A DNA stretch of 32,392 nt from a virus. Shown in pieces: positions 1 through 10,900 of the stretch. The first letter of the stretch is position 1. Each line of letters begins with the position of its first letter. The notes beneath the pieces are model-generated. The model was not told where the DNA came from, made no database searches, and saw nothing but the letters and a program-made list of their open reading frames with translations. Location of the stretch: IMG/VR virus record IMGVR_UViG_3300010885_033863, positions 1 through 32,392 of that record; one strand, written 5' to 3'. A program made the position numbers and the translations under genes.

Positions 1-21
1 CAGATTTAACTAGCAGTATAT

Positions 22-29
22 GATAAATA
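22..29 (+). promoter_or_regulatory. Putative T4-type late promoter (GATAAATA)
   Basis: GATAAATA fits the NATAAATA late-promoter consensus of T4-like cyanophages and differs from T4 TATAAATA at one base. It lies 29 nt before the start of the 586-aa fibre gene. That leaves room for a short leader and the AGGAG ribosome site at 47-51. Late expression would suit a structural gene. Such an 8-mer can occur by chance in AT-rich DNA, so placement is the main support. Confidence 0.5.
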
Positions 30-58
30 TCTTAAACATATGATTCAGGAGTCTTAGA

Positions 59-1819
59 ATGCCATATCAAATCACCCGCTTTTCTGGTACACCATTAACA
101 ACTGTGGATGATGGCACCATTGATCAAACAACCGACCTAAAATTAGTTGGAAAAAACTATGCGGGATATGGTACCATACAGAATGATAACTACGTTTATC
201 TATTAGAAAACTTTGCAAACCCAACTAGTCCCCCTAAAGCTATTGCGGGGCAGATTTGGTATGACAACGGTACTAATAAATTAAAGTTTTATGATAAAAA
301 TCTCAACTGGAGAACTACAGGCGGCACAACTACTTCTGTTGCATCATCTATTCCAGCTGGATTGACCACAGGTGATCTATGGTATACTACAGACACAAAG
401 CAACTTTATGTCTTTAATCAAGATCAAAGTACTACATTAATTGGACCAACTTCGGTGCAGGGCGCTGGACAAGGCGGCTTAGAAACAGTTAATGTTTTAG
501 GAACTGATACTTTAACACACACTATAATTTTAGGATATGTTAATGGAAATGTGTCATTTATAATGAGTGATGACACATTTACATTAAATTCAAGTGTAAA
601 CCCAGTACCGGGATTTACATATATCCGAGAAGGAATAACATTAATTAATAGTTCTAGTGGAATAACAACTTCTACTTACAGATTTTGGGGCACAGCAGCT
701 TCGGCAGACGGAATAAATCTTGCAGGCGATATTATTAACGGGTCAGATCTAGTAAGAAAATCATTACCGTCATTTACTGGCCAGGGTCATTTTCCAGATC
801 TAGGTCTAACAGTTGGTACTACTACAAATGACCTATCTATTTTTATTGATACTGTTAATAATAGAATACCAACTATACAGAATCAAATATCTTCTAAAAT
901 AGTATTTAAAGTTAAAGATGCATCAAGCTCAACAGTAAGAACTCCATTAATATTGGATTCTATGAATGCTAATCCAGGTGCTGATGTTGCTTATGATTTA
1001 GGTTCTAGTGTATTACGTTGGAATAATGTTTGGGTTGGAACACTACATTCAAATGATTTATACGGTACATTACACGGAAATCTAAGTGGTATTTCCGAAC
1101 AAGCAAATACGTTACTAATTGCCGGAACAGGTACATATGCAAATGCAGTATCAACTGCTACTGCAAATACTATAATGGCAAGAGATTCTAATGCAAATAC
1201 TTCAATAAATGTAATATCAGCAACAACAGTTAATGCAACAACAGTAGGAAGTGTATCAACTACATATTACGGTACATTATCTGGTACAGCAAATAATGCA
1301 AACGGATTGTTATATAATTATGATGGCGCTCATCCAAGTAATTTTGTTTCAGCTGCTTCATCTAACGTAGTAAATTCTATAGTTGCTAGAGATTCAGCAG
1401 GTAGTTTTTCAGCAAATATTATAACAGGTACTGCTACAAGGGCAAGATATGCTGACTTAGCAGAAAAATATATTAGTGATGTAGTTTATGAACCTGGTAC
1501 TGTTGTAGTATTTGGCGGCGAATTCGAAATAACAACAACAGCTAACGAATCAGACACTAGAGTAGCTGGAGTAATATCAACTGATCCTGCATATTTAATG
1601 AATGCTGAATCAGATGGTCTTCCAGTAGCATTGCGTGGTAAGGTTCCTGTAAAAGTTATAGGTAAGGTATCTAAGGGTGATTGTTTAGTAACTAGTAATG
1701 TACCTGGATATGCAATGTCTGCAAATCCAACTACTGTGTCAATGATTTCTATTTTTGCTAAAAGTTTAGAGGATAAAGACAATATTGAGCCAGGCACTAT
1801 TATAGCAGTTGTATTATAA
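59..1819 (+). CDS. Tail-fibre-like virion protein, ADLAEKY-type C-terminus
   Basis: This is a predicted 586-aa structural protein of the tail-fibre type, acting on the outside of the virion. The N-terminus (about residues 1-90) carries a GQIWYDNGTNKLKFYD-like segment that I associate with marine T4-like phage fibre or baseplate proteins. The middle is rich in Ser, Thr and Asn. Two RDS-type segments, ANTIMARDS near residue 370 and VNSIVARDS near 445, match the short repeats common in fibre shafts. The C-terminal domain (about 464-586) starts with ADLAEKY and contains PGTVVVFGG and LRGKVPVKV, a conserved C-terminal module of phage fibre proteins. AGGAG at 47-51, seven bases upstream, supports the ATG. 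The next gene follows after 23 bp. No signal peptide or membrane segment is visible. The receptor cannot be deduced. Confidence 0.85.
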   Translation: MPYQITRFSGTPLTTVDDGTIDQTTDLKLVGKNYAGYGTIQNDNYVYLLENFANPTSPPKAIAGQIWYDNGTNKLKFYDKNLNWRTTGGTTTSVASSIPAGLTTGDLWYTTDTKQLYVFNQDQSTTLIGPTSVQGAGQGGLETVNVLGTDTLTHTIILGYVNGNVSFIMSDDTFTLNSSVNPVPGFTYIREGITLINSSSGITTSTYRFWGTAASADGINLAGDIINGSDLVRKSLPSFTGQGHFPDLGLTVGTTTNDLSIFIDTVNNRIPTIQNQISSKIVFKVKDASSSTVRTPLILDSMNANPGADVAYDLGSSVLRWNNVWVGTLHSNDLYGTLHGNLSGISEQANTLLIAGTGTYANAVSTATANTIMARDSNANTSINVISATTVNATTVGSVSTTYYGTLSGTANNANGLLYNYDGAHPSNFVSAASSNVVNSIVARDSAGSFSANIITGTATRARYADLAEKYISDVVYEPGTVVVFGGEFEITTTANESDTRVAGVISTDPAYLMNAESDGLPVALRGKVPVKVIGKVSKGDCLVTSNVPGYAMSANPTTVSMISIFAKSLEDKDNIEPGTIIAVVL

Positions 1820-1842
1820 GATAAAATGTTGGAGATATTTAA

Positions 1843-4800
1843 ATGCCAATAGTAGTTGGTGATATTATAACTGCAAGTAGTTATAACAGTTTACAATCAA
1901 GTGTTTATAACGTGTTAGGAGCAGGTTCTGGACAGTCTGGATATGGAAATACTTTACAAAGTTCTCCTGTTAGTGTAGGGGACGATATTCTCCCAACTCA
2001 GTGGGCTAATTTAAGAACCGATGTCCTTACTGCCGCAGCACATCAAGGAACAACTGGATTATCAGATATACAAAATTTACCAATTGCAGGGCAAGATCCA
2101 GATTTTTATGTCTCGCAAGATGATTACTCACATTTTTCATTAGGTATAGCAGCAATAACATCTAACTCTTTTGCTTTAGGAAACGGGCAATATAGTGACG
2201 AATCATTGCTTACGCCTCAAGGCGCTCTTGTTACTAACAGTAGAACTACAAATTGGGGTGGAGCTTCGAGAACTACTATATCTCATAATTTTACAATATC
2301 TTTTCCATCAGCTGCTCAAGCTAGATATTTTTTCAATTCTGGAAGCTCTCTTAAATTATCAGCTTCGTTTGTAGGTAATACTAATAGTTCACAGCATCGT
2401 TCCTGGAATAGATTACTTTCTAATATAGGTACAGTTACATTTAATCACGCTACTACTGGTGCAAATAGTGGAACTGGATCTTCTATAGGATTTTATAATT
2501 TAACAAATACGCCTCAAACTGTTTTTAGAGCTTCGGGATCTGGAAATTACGAAGTTGCAGCTTATAGTTCAAATGATTATGTAGTAAAAGTTAGTTCTAA
2601 TGTATCTAATAATTTCTTAGGCGGCGCAACTCAAATATTCGTATCGATAGACTTTAATGATATACACTCAGGTCCGAGCGATGTTGTATCCGGAACACTT
2701 ACATCTAATGTATCAATTAGGAGAGCATCGGGATCTAATGTAAATGTAGCAGCACCTACAGCAATTAATACATTATTATTATCAGATGGTGAACCATCAG
2801 TTGGAGTACAAGTAAATTATCCAGCAACAGCAGTACAAGGAACACCGTTTACTTGGTCGATATCAAATGCTATCGGAAACGACAGTTGGTATGCAACTAC
2901 TGACCAAGGTTCTAGATTTCCAGTTTCCGGAACTTTATCAGTTGGTGCCAATGGGTCTGCTCTCTACACTGATGGTACTTGGGGTGCAACTACAGGTACA
3001 ATTGTTGTAACAATTCACTTTTCATTAAGTGGAAATGTTACTAAAACAATAGTTGTATCAGCAGCATTACCTACATATCTTGTAGCTACATATCTTCCAA
3101 ATACAAATACACCAATGAGTGCTGTCAATGAAACTACTTCTAATAGTGTTCAGTTTAAAATTACTACTACTAATATACCTAATAGCACTACACTATATTG
3201 GACAATTAGCGGTACTAATGTAACTTCCTCAGATTTTATTGATGGTTCAAGCACAGGTACAGTTGTTATTAATAGTAATACTGGTTCAGTAACTAAGACA
3301 ATGTTTGCTGATAATCTTACAGAAGGTAATGAGACTGCAATATTCCAATTGCGTACTGAATCTACATCCGGTACAGTAGTTGGAACTGCTTCAATATTAA
3401 TTCAAGATACTAGCCAACTACGTCCTGGAATTGTAGTAACATACCCATCTTATGCTAGATCTCCAGCAGCAGGCGGCACAGCATTTACTTGGAGCATTTC
3501 TGGAGGATTTCCAAACGAAACTTGGTACTCAACTAGTAATGCACCCACTAAGCTACGTATCCCACCAACTGGAACATTCCAATTAGATCAATTAGGTGCT
3601 GCTACATACAATACAGGTGACTGGGGAACAAATTACGGAGTAATAAATGTAGACTGGTATTTTAGCCAAAGTAGTTCTGTTAGTAAATCAATAACTAATT
3701 TACCAGCTATTACAGTAAATTACCCAACAACAGCAATACGTGGTACTTTATATTCTTGGAGTATATCAAACGGATTTCCAAACGAAACTTATTATATAAC
3801 CACAACTGCAACAGGGTATAGTCGTATTCCATCTAACAGTTATCTTACTTTAGATAATACTGGGTCAGCATCATTTAGTGATGGTACATTTGGATCTCAA
3901 ACTGGCGCAATAATATTAACATTTAATTTTACACTAAGCGGTACAGTTACTAAAACAATAACTGTTTCTCCAGCATCATTTGTATTAACATATCCAACAA
4001 CAGCAGTACAAGGTGTACCGTTTACTTGGACAGTAACAGGTGGACAACCAAACGAAACTTGGTATGCAACTAGTGTTGGCGGCGCTGCTCGTATTCCGTC
4101 AAGCGGAAATTGGCCAGTACCATTAGGTGCTGATGGAGCTGCAATATATGCAAATGGTGATTGGGAACAATATGTTGGTACGATTATTGTTACATTCCGT
4201 TTTGCTCAAAGTGGAACTCATACTAGAACAATAGTTGTTTCTCCAGCAACATTTACTGTAGATTATCCACCACAGGTAACACTTGGTATACCATTTACTT
4301 GGAGAATAATTGGCGGTCAACCCGGCGAAACTTGGTTTGCACAGATCAAAAATTCCGGAGGAGGACTAGTAAAACGTGTGCCATTAATTGGTGTATGGTC
4401 TCCGCCATTAGCTGCTAACGGTGCAGCAACATATACTACTGATCCTGCTGATCTTGGTGCTACCGGTAATATTACAATAGAATATCATTTTGATTATCAT
4501 GGAATAGTTACTAAGGCAGTAAATGTTATAACTGCGTTTGTTGTAACTTATCCACCAACTGTAACACAGGGTATACCATTTACTTGGAGTGTAGTTGGTG
4601 GTTCACCGAACGAAACTTGGTATGCAGAAATCATTGACACAGCAACAGAGTCACAGATATCTCGTAAACCTTCGAGCGGTACTTGGCCAGTTCCATTAGA
4701 CAATAACGGAACAGCTACGTATTCTGGAGGAGATTTAGGATCTACTTTTGGTACACTTCTAGTACGTTTACACTTTACTTCACACGGTATTGTTGAAAAG

Positions 4801-7800
4801 ACAGTAATTAATAATCCCCCATTTGCAATAAGTTATCCAGAGAAAACAGTAGAAGGTATACCATTTACTTGGACAGTAACTGGCGGACAACCATATGAAA
4901 GTTGGTATGCAACTACTACTGGAGCTACAACTGTTCGTGTTCCTGCAACAGGTAAATGGCCAGTGGCTCTAGACAGTAGTGGTTCTCAGACATATACAAA
5001 CGGAGCTTGGGGAAATGTGTACGGGCAGATTAATATAACCTTCTATTTTGATAATCATTCTCCTGTTGTTAAGACAGTAATTAATTCAGCAGCTATTACA
5101 GTAGACTACCCATCAACAGCAGTACAAGGTGTTCCGTTTACTTGGAGTGTAAGCGGCGGCCAGCCAAACGAAACTTGGTATGCAACTACTATAGGCGGGC
5201 CTGCTAGAATACCAGACACTGGAAATTGGCCAGTTGCACTAGACGAAACTGGTGCTCAAACATATACTAACGGTAGTTTTGGATCGTATACAGGTACAAT
5301 TGTTGTTACATTTAATTTTGATTATCACTTAGGTGTTACTAAAACAATAAACATTACTCCGGCATTCTCTGTAGATTACCCATCTACAGCAACAATTAAT
5401 GTTCCGTTTACTTGGAGCGTAGTTGGTGGTAAGCCAAACGAGCAATGGTATTCCGAAATTAAGAATGCAGGCGGCGCATTATTATATCGTATTCCTGCAA
5501 GCGGAAATTGGCCAGTTGCATTAGACAACAGTGGTGCTAGAACATATAGTAACGGCACACTAACTACACTCGGTGCCCTTACTGTTAAAATATATTTCCT
5601 AGGCGGTAGTGGAACTGTTACTAAAACTATCAATGTTGCTTCAGTAATTACAGTATCTTATCCATCAACAGCAATACAAGGCACACCATTTAGTTGGAAT
5701 GTAAGTGGCGGACAACCAGGTGATACTTGGTATGCAACTACTATAGGCGGGCCTGCTAGAATACCAGATACTGGAACTTGGCCGGTTGCATTAGATGGTA
5801 GCGGTAATGCATTTTATTCTGGAGCTGATTTTGGTGTCTATACAGGCACGATTACTGTAGAATTTCACTTTACTGCAAGTGGTACAGTTACTAAAACAAT
5901 AACTATTACCCCAACATTTAATATAAGTTATATAACTGATGCATATCAAGGTGTTCCGTTTACTTGGAGTGTAAGTGGCGGTAAGGCAAACGAAACTTGG
6001 TATGCAGATATTAAAAATATTGCCGGTACACAACTAGCACGTATACCTTCTTCAGGATACGAATATTTAGATGGGAACGGAGCATTAATAAAAACAGACG
6101 GATCTTTTGGAACTAACTTTGGATCTCTTGTAGTATATTTCCATTTTTCAGACCACGGCGTTATTACCAAGCAAGTAAACAGCTGGCGTGCAGTTACAGT
6201 AAGTTATCCTACAGAAACTGCAAACGGTGTACCATTTAGTTGGACAATAAGCGGCGGCAAGCCAGGTGAATCTTGGTATGCAGATGTTAAGAATAGCAGC
6301 GGAGTACTATTATACCGACTTCCAGCAAGCGGAAATTGGCCAGAGACATTAAACAGTAACGGTGAAAATACATACACTGGTGGTGATCTTGGAGAATATT
6401 ATGGCGTGCTAACTTTAGAATATCATTTTACAGGTCATCCAGGTATAGTTACTAAAACTGTAACTAATTCACCGCGTCCTATTACGATAAATTATCCAGC
6501 AAGTGCAATCCATACTGTACCGTTTAGTTGGAGTGCAAGTGGTGGACAACCAAACGAAACTTGGTATTCTCTTATTAAGAACAGTAGTGGAACTGTAGTT
6601 TCTCGTGTTCCTAGTAGCGGAACTTTTTCTCTAAACAACAACGGCGAATATTCATCTGCTGAAGGAGATTTAGGAACTTCGTATGGTGCCCTTACTGTAG
6701 AATTCTATTTTACTAGTCATCCAAATACTGTTATTAAATCTATAACTAATTCTCCTCCGACTATCTTAGTAAATTATCCAAGCAACACAGTTCACGGTAT
6801 ACCATTTAGTTGGAATATAACCGGCGGACAGTCTGGGGAGACTTGGTTTAGCTATGTTAAAACTAGTGGCGGATCGTTAATATCTAGAATACCTTCATCC
6901 GGGTTTAATACATTAAGCGCAGGCGGCACAGCTTCATATTCTAACGGAGACCTTGGAACAAATTACGGTAACTTAATTGTAGAATTTAACTTTACTATAA
7001 GTGGAACTGTTACTAAATTAGTATCAAGTGAGCCACCACCAATTACTGTAAACTACCCAACGACTGCGGTACACGGTACTCCGTTTAGTTATACTATAAC
7101 TGGTGGACAACCAGGAGAAACTTGGTCTGCAGATATTAAGAATAGTGGAGGATCGTTATTATACACTGTTGGACCAGAAACTTTAAATGGAAGTGGTTCA
7201 GCATCGTTTTCTAATGGTGACCTTGGAACAAATTACGGTAATTTAACTGTAACATTCTCCTTCCAATATCATTCAGCTACTATTATTAAGGCAATAACAA
7301 ACTCAGCACCACCAATTAGTATATCTTACCCAACTACAGCAGTTCACGGTGTTCCGTTTAGTTATACTATAACTGGTGGTAAGCCAAGTGAGCAATGGTA
7401 TGCAGAGGTTAGAAACGATAGCGGAACATTATTATATCGTATTCCTACAAGCGGAAATTGGCCAGTTGCATTAAATGGTAGCGGTTCAGCAACGGAAACT
7501 GGTGCCGATCTTGGAACATATTATGGTGTATTAACTGTATCATGGACATTCTCAAACGGAAGTGGTACGGTTACCAAAACAATAACTAACTCACCTCATC
7601 CACTTGAAGTATCATATCCGTCAACTGCAACAATAGGTACTCCATTTACATGGTCCGTAGCTTACGGTGATGCGTATGAAACTTGGTATTGTTACGTTAA
7701 AAATAGCAGTAATCAAACAATAGCAACTGTTCCTTCAAGCGGAACATTTGCCTTAGATCAATACGGATCTGCAATATACACTACAAACCCAAGCGATTTA

Positions 7801-7881
7801 ATAGAAACTGGTGTTCTTACACTAGAGTATCATTTCTCAAATCATCTAACACCAATTATTAAAACGATAACTGTGTCATAA
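1843..7881 (+). CDS. Giant repeat-built virion adhesin with about 17 Ig-like repeats
   Basis: This 2012-aa protein is probably a tail-fibre or whisker-like adhesin. Residues 1-75 form a head domain shared with the 2116-aa protein encoded next (SSYNSLQSSVYNVLG... ending in TQWANLRTDVLTAAAHQG). Residues about 100-315 form a second shared domain (YSDESLL, FFNSGSSLK, IGFYNLT, APTAINTLLL). One Ig-like repeat sits at about 322-408 and one Calx-beta-like repeat at about 409-527. Sixteen tandem repeats of about 93 aa then run from 529 to the end. The repeat core is YPxTAxxGxPFTWSxxGGxPNETWY, then RIPxSGxWPVxL, then xVTKTI. Most repeats keep the Trp of ETW, and seven have Asn-Glu-Thr there. TTGGAG at 1829-1834, eight bases before the ATG, supports the start. 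A secreted bacterial adhesin is an alternative, but there is no signal peptide and the neighbour is fibre-like. Confidence 0.88.
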   Translation: MPIVVGDIITASSYNSLQSSVYNVLGAGSGQSGYGNTLQSSPVSVGDDILPTQWANLRTDVLTAAAHQGTTGLSDIQNLPIAGQDPDFYVSQDDYSHFSLGIAAITSNSFALGNGQYSDESLLTPQGALVTNSRTTNWGGASRTTISHNFTISFPSAAQARYFFNSGSSLKLSASFVGNTNSSQHRSWNRLLSNIGTVTFNHATTGANSGTGSSIGFYNLTNTPQTVFRASGSGNYEVAAYSSNDYVVKVSSNVSNNFLGGATQIFVSIDFNDIHSGPSDVVSGTLTSNVSIRRASGSNVNVAAPTAINTLLLSDGEPSVGVQVNYPATAVQGTPFTWSISNAIGNDSWYATTDQGSRFPVSGTLSVGANGSALYTDGTWGATTGTIVVTIHFSLSGNVTKTIVVSAALPTYLVATYLPNTNTPMSAVNETTSNSVQFKITTTNIPNSTTLYWTISGTNVTSSDFIDGSSTGTVVINSNTGSVTKTMFADNLTEGNETAIFQLRTESTSGTVVGTASILIQDTSQLRPGIVVTYPSYARSPAAGGTAFTWSISGGFPNETWYSTSNAPTKLRIPPTGTFQLDQLGAATYNTGDWGTNYGVINVDWYFSQSSSVSKSITNLPAITVNYPTTAIRGTLYSWSISNGFPNETYYITTTATGYSRIPSNSYLTLDNTGSASFSDGTFGSQTGAIILTFNFTLSGTVTKTITVSPASFVLTYPTTAVQGVPFTWTVTGGQPNETWYATSVGGAARIPSSGNWPVPLGADGAAIYANGDWEQYVGTIIVTFRFAQSGTHTRTIVVSPATFTVDYPPQVTLGIPFTWRIIGGQPGETWFAQIKNSGGGLVKRVPLIGVWSPPLAANGAATYTTDPADLGATGNITIEYHFDYHGIVTKAVNVITAFVVTYPPTVTQGIPFTWSVVGGSPNETWYAEIIDTATESQISRKPSSGTWPVPLDNNGTATYSGGDLGSTFGTLLVRLHFTSHGIVEKTVINNPPFAISYPEKTVEGIPFTWTVTGGQPYESWYATTTGATTVRVPATGKWPVALDSSGSQTYTNGAWGNVYGQINITFYFDNHSPVVKTVINSAAITVDYPSTAVQGVPFTWSVSGGQPNETWYATTIGGPARIPDTGNWPVALDETGAQTYTNGSFGSYTGTIVVTFNFDYHLGVTKTINITPAFSVDYPSTATINVPFTWSVVGGKPNEQWYSEIKNAGGALLYRIPASGNWPVALDNSGARTYSNGTLTTLGALTVKIYFLGGSGTVTKTINVASVITVSYPSTAIQGTPFSWNVSGGQPGDTWYATTIGGPARIPDTGTWPVALDGSGNAFYSGADFGVYTGTITVEFHFTASGTVTKTITITPTFNISYITDAYQGVPFTWSVSGGKANETWYADIKNIAGTQLARIPSSGYEYLDGNGALIKTDGSFGTNFGSLVVYFHFSDHGVITKQVNSWRAVTVSYPTETANGVPFSWTISGGKPGESWYADVKNSSGVLLYRLPASGNWPETLNSNGENTYTGGDLGEYYGVLTLEYHFTGHPGIVTKTVTNSPRPITINYPASAIHTVPFSWSASGGQPNETWYSLIKNSSGTVVSRVPSSGTFSLNNNGEYSSAEGDLGTSYGALTVEFYFTSHPNTVIKSITNSPPTILVNYPSNTVHGIPFSWNITGGQSGETWFSYVKTSGGSLISRIPSSGFNTLSAGGTASYSNGDLGTNYGNLIVEFNFTISGTVTKLVSSEPPPITVNYPTTAVHGTPFSYTITGGQPGETWSADIKNSGGSLLYTVGPETLNGSGSASFSNGDLGTNYGNLTVTFSFQYHSATIIKAITNSAPPISISYPTTAVHGVPFSYTITGGKPSEQWYAEVRNDSGTLLYRIPTSGNWPVALNGSGSATETGADLGTYYGVLTVSWTFSNGSGTVTKTITNSPHPLEVSYPSTATIGTPFTWSVAYGDAYETWYCYVKNSSNQTIATVPSSGTFALDQYGSAIYTTNPSDLIETGVLTLEYHFSNHLTPIIKTITVS
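3067..3423 (+). repeat. Lone Calx-beta-like repeat inside the Ig-repeat adhesin
   Basis: Residues about 409-527 of the 2012-aa protein do not fit the YP...ETWY repeat around them. They carry TLYWTISG, SDFIDG, a TEGNETAIFQLRT segment and a closing IQDTS. These are the hallmarks of the Calx-beta-like repeats that fill the neighbouring 2116-aa protein, so this looks like a domain exchanged between the two genes. Confidence 0.75.
5173..5216 (+). repeat. 44-bp exact direct repeat, copy 1
   Basis: This stretch is identical at all 44 bases to 5725-5768, two repeat units downstream. It encodes the TWYATTIGGPARIPD part of the unit, including codons that are not constrained by the protein. The unit lying between them differs here, which points to recent duplication or gene conversion. 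Confidence 0.85.
5725..5768 (+). repeat. 44-bp exact direct repeat, copy 2
   Basis: This is identical to 5173-5216; the copies start 552 bp, or two units, apart. A similar near-identical pair encodes the LLYRIPxSGNWPVAL part of the units near 5480-5523 and 7430-7473. Confidence 0.85.
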
Positions 7882-7912
7882 TAAGTATTTCTATAGAGTT
7901 AAAATATATTGG

Positions 7913-7920
7913 TATAAATA
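7913..7920 (+). promoter_or_regulatory. T4-type late promoter (TATAAATA)
   Basis: This is a perfect match to the T4 late-promoter core TATAAATA, inside the 59-bp gap between the two giant adhesin genes. It lies 20 nt before the ATG at 7941, with a purine-rich AGAGGA at 7924-7929 as a possible ribosome site. It would let the 2116-aa gene be transcribed late, independently of the upstream gene. Confidence 0.65.
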
Positions 7921-7940
7921 TCTAGAGGATTTAACTTATT

Positions 7941-10900
7941 ATGACAATCAGTACCGGATCAAAAATATTATATACAGATTATAATACTATACAAACGGCT
8001 GTAAGTAATATTTTAGGTACTGGTACTGGACAATTAGGTTATGGACAAACTCCGTTAAGTTCGCAAGTACCTGTAACTAAAATTACAGCAACACACTGGG
8101 CAAATCTAAAAGCAGATATATTAGTCATAGCAGCACACCAAGGTGTTAGTTCAAATGCTGCTATAATATCTCTTATTGGTGCTAGTTTTACTGGCACAAT
8201 TGTTGGAACAACATTAACTGTTTCAAGTGTAGTTGGAACTATAAGTATAGGTGATGCTGTTATTGGTACAAGTGTTTCTAACGGAACATACATAACTGCT
8301 GGTAGCGGTACAACATGGACTCTTAATAATTCAAAAAATGTATCAACTACAACGATGCGATCAGGAGGTAAGTTTTTATCAGGAGATAAAATTACTGCCG
8401 GAACTATTACTGCGTTTACAAATGCAATTCCTGCTATTACATCTAATACATTTGCAATTGTAGAATATAGTGATGAATCATTCTCTCCGACTATTACTAG
8501 TAATAGAACAACAGCTTGGGGAAGTGCAGCTTTCCCTTCAATAACCCATTCGTTTGTAATAGATTTTGGATCAAGTGATGCAGCCCGAGCTTTTTTTAAT
8601 TCCGGAAGTAGTTTACGATTTGCTTCGGCAAGAAGTGGCGGAACTTCGAGTATACATAACACTAATTGGACTACATTACTATCTTCTATAGGAACAGTTA
8701 TTTTTAATTATAATAGTACTGTTGCATCAACTCCCGGAACAAGTATAGGATTTTATAATTTAACTTCAACAGATCGATTAATATTCTCTGCTTCAGGAAA
8801 TAGTACATATTCTTCTAATAATTATTCAATCTATATAAAAAGTGATGTATCAGATAATTCAAATGGTGGCGCACGTTATTTAAATGTGAGAGTTGTATTT
8901 ACAGATACATATGTTAGACCAGATTATCCAGAAACTGATTTTGTTGATGGAACAATAATATCTTCAATTGCAATACGCCGATCGTCGGCAGTACTAGCCG
9001 GCGGTGTTACTGTACCAGCTCCTACTGCTATAAATCTTAATTTATTATTATATGGTGACAACAGTGGCATAGCTGCCACTGTAACTCCAACTACTAGCTC
9101 AATTAATGAAGGTGGTTCAGCAATATTTACAGTTGCTACTACTGGTTTAGCAAATGGAACATTATATTGGACAAACAGCGGTACTACAGTTGGTTCTGAT
9201 TTTAATGACTCTGCAAATTCAGGATCAGTTACTATCACAAGTAATTCTGGAACTATTACTAGGACATTATTAAGTGATTTAACTACTGAAGGTGATGAAA
9301 CAATCATAATTCAACTACGAATTGGATCTGTATCAGGAGCTATGCTTGCTACATCGAGTTTAGTATCAGTTAATGATACTAGCACAGCTCCGATAATAAC
9401 ATATTCAATAGTTCCGTCGACAACATCTATTAATGAAGGTTCTACTGTAACATATACTGTTACTACTACAAATTTTGGTAGTGGTACACTATATTGGACA
9501 AACAGCGGTACTACAGTTGGTGCTGATTTTAGTGGTGGATTAAATTCAGGATCAGTTACTATCACAAGTAATTCTGGAACTATTACTAGAACTTTAACTA
9601 GTGACACTACAACTGAAGGATCAGAAACAGTAATAATACAGCTACGCACTGTATCTACTTCTGGTACAGTAGTAGCTACTGCAAGCACTGTTTATGTTAG
9701 TGATACTAGCACAGCTCCAGTAACTTATTCTTTAACAATTAATCCAAAACCAATTGCATATGTTTTAATGATTGGCCAGAGTAATATTGGCGCATACGGA
9801 GATCATATTGATACATATACTCCTTCGGGGTCAGTACAACGACTTACAATAAACGGTACTTGGGAAAATGCAGTTTCACCTGCTGGAGCATTGCGATTAG
9901 CTACTGGGTATAATTGGTCATCTGGATCTGTAAGTGCAACTACTGGCGGTGTGTCCGGCGGTAATATGGACGGCAGAATTGGAGATGCACTAATAAACAG
10001 TAATATCTACAGTGCTGTTAAGATTATAAATGTTTCCGTTGGTGGAACTAATTTAGCTTGGTGGCTTAGCATATCATCTAATACTGCTTATACTAAAAGA
10101 GGTGAGGATAGTTTTAATTATTCAAATAATAAATTATATGAAAGAACACAATTTGCAGTAAATGCAGCCAATTCTGCAGGCTTTTCATTTACTCATGTCT
10201 TATTAGGAATTGGTGAAAGTGATGGGCTTTCTAATACTTCTTCCGCCGACTATCAAAATTATTTTATACAATTTAAAAATGATCTCAGAAACTTAGGAGT
10301 TAGTGCTCCGATATATATTAGTCAAACTTCATATGTTAGTCCATCAACAAATAGTAATGTAACTACTGCTCAATTAAATATAGTGGCTGCTTATTCGGAT
10401 GTTTATGCAGGGCCAAATACCGATGTATATGGATCAGGTTTTCGTTGGGATGGATTACATTTTAATACTTCTGGCTTAACTGCTTTAGCAAGTGAATGGG
10501 CATATTCTCTAATAAATCCAAGTGATACATTTTTAACTACAACAACAACCTATACATTTACTAGTGTTGCTAATTCAATAACTGAAGGCGCTACTATTAC
10601 GTATACTGTTACTACTACAAACTTTGGTAATGGTACACTATATTGGACAAACAGCGGTACTACAGTTGGTGCCGACTTCGACGATGGATTAAATTCGGGA
10701 TCAGTTACTATTACAAGTGACTCTGGAACTATTACTAGGATAGTATCAAACGATCTAACTACTGAAGGCTCACAAACAATTATAATGGAATTGCGTACTG
10801 GATCTATTTCTGGTACAATTGTAGCTACAGCAACGACTACTAATGTAATTGATACAAGCACAACTCCAGTAATAACGTATAATATAAGTTCTAGTGCAGC

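Larger units (their letters stand above)
3428..7881 (+). repeat. Sixteen tandem Ig-like repeats of about 279 bp
   Basis: Sixteen in-frame units of about 275-290 bp encode beta-rich, Ig-like modules. The ETW variant at the centre of each unit is, in order: PNETWY, PNETYY, PNETWY, PGETWF, PNETWY, PYESWY, PNETWY, PNEQWY, PGDTWY, ANETWY, PGESWY, PNETWY, SGETWF, PGETWS, PSEQWY and AYETWY. Some units share long blocks of identical DNA, while others have diverged. This pattern suggests repeated duplication and recombination within the gene. Confidence 0.9.

Noticed and set aside
4123-6170. Minus-strand open frames across the Ig-repeat adhesin
   Set aside because: Same reason: they mirror the repeats on the other strand and show no motifs.
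3428-7881. CRISPR-like regular spacing
   Set aside because: Units are about 279 bp, imperfect, in frame and protein-coding throughout; there are no short identical repeats with unique spacers.
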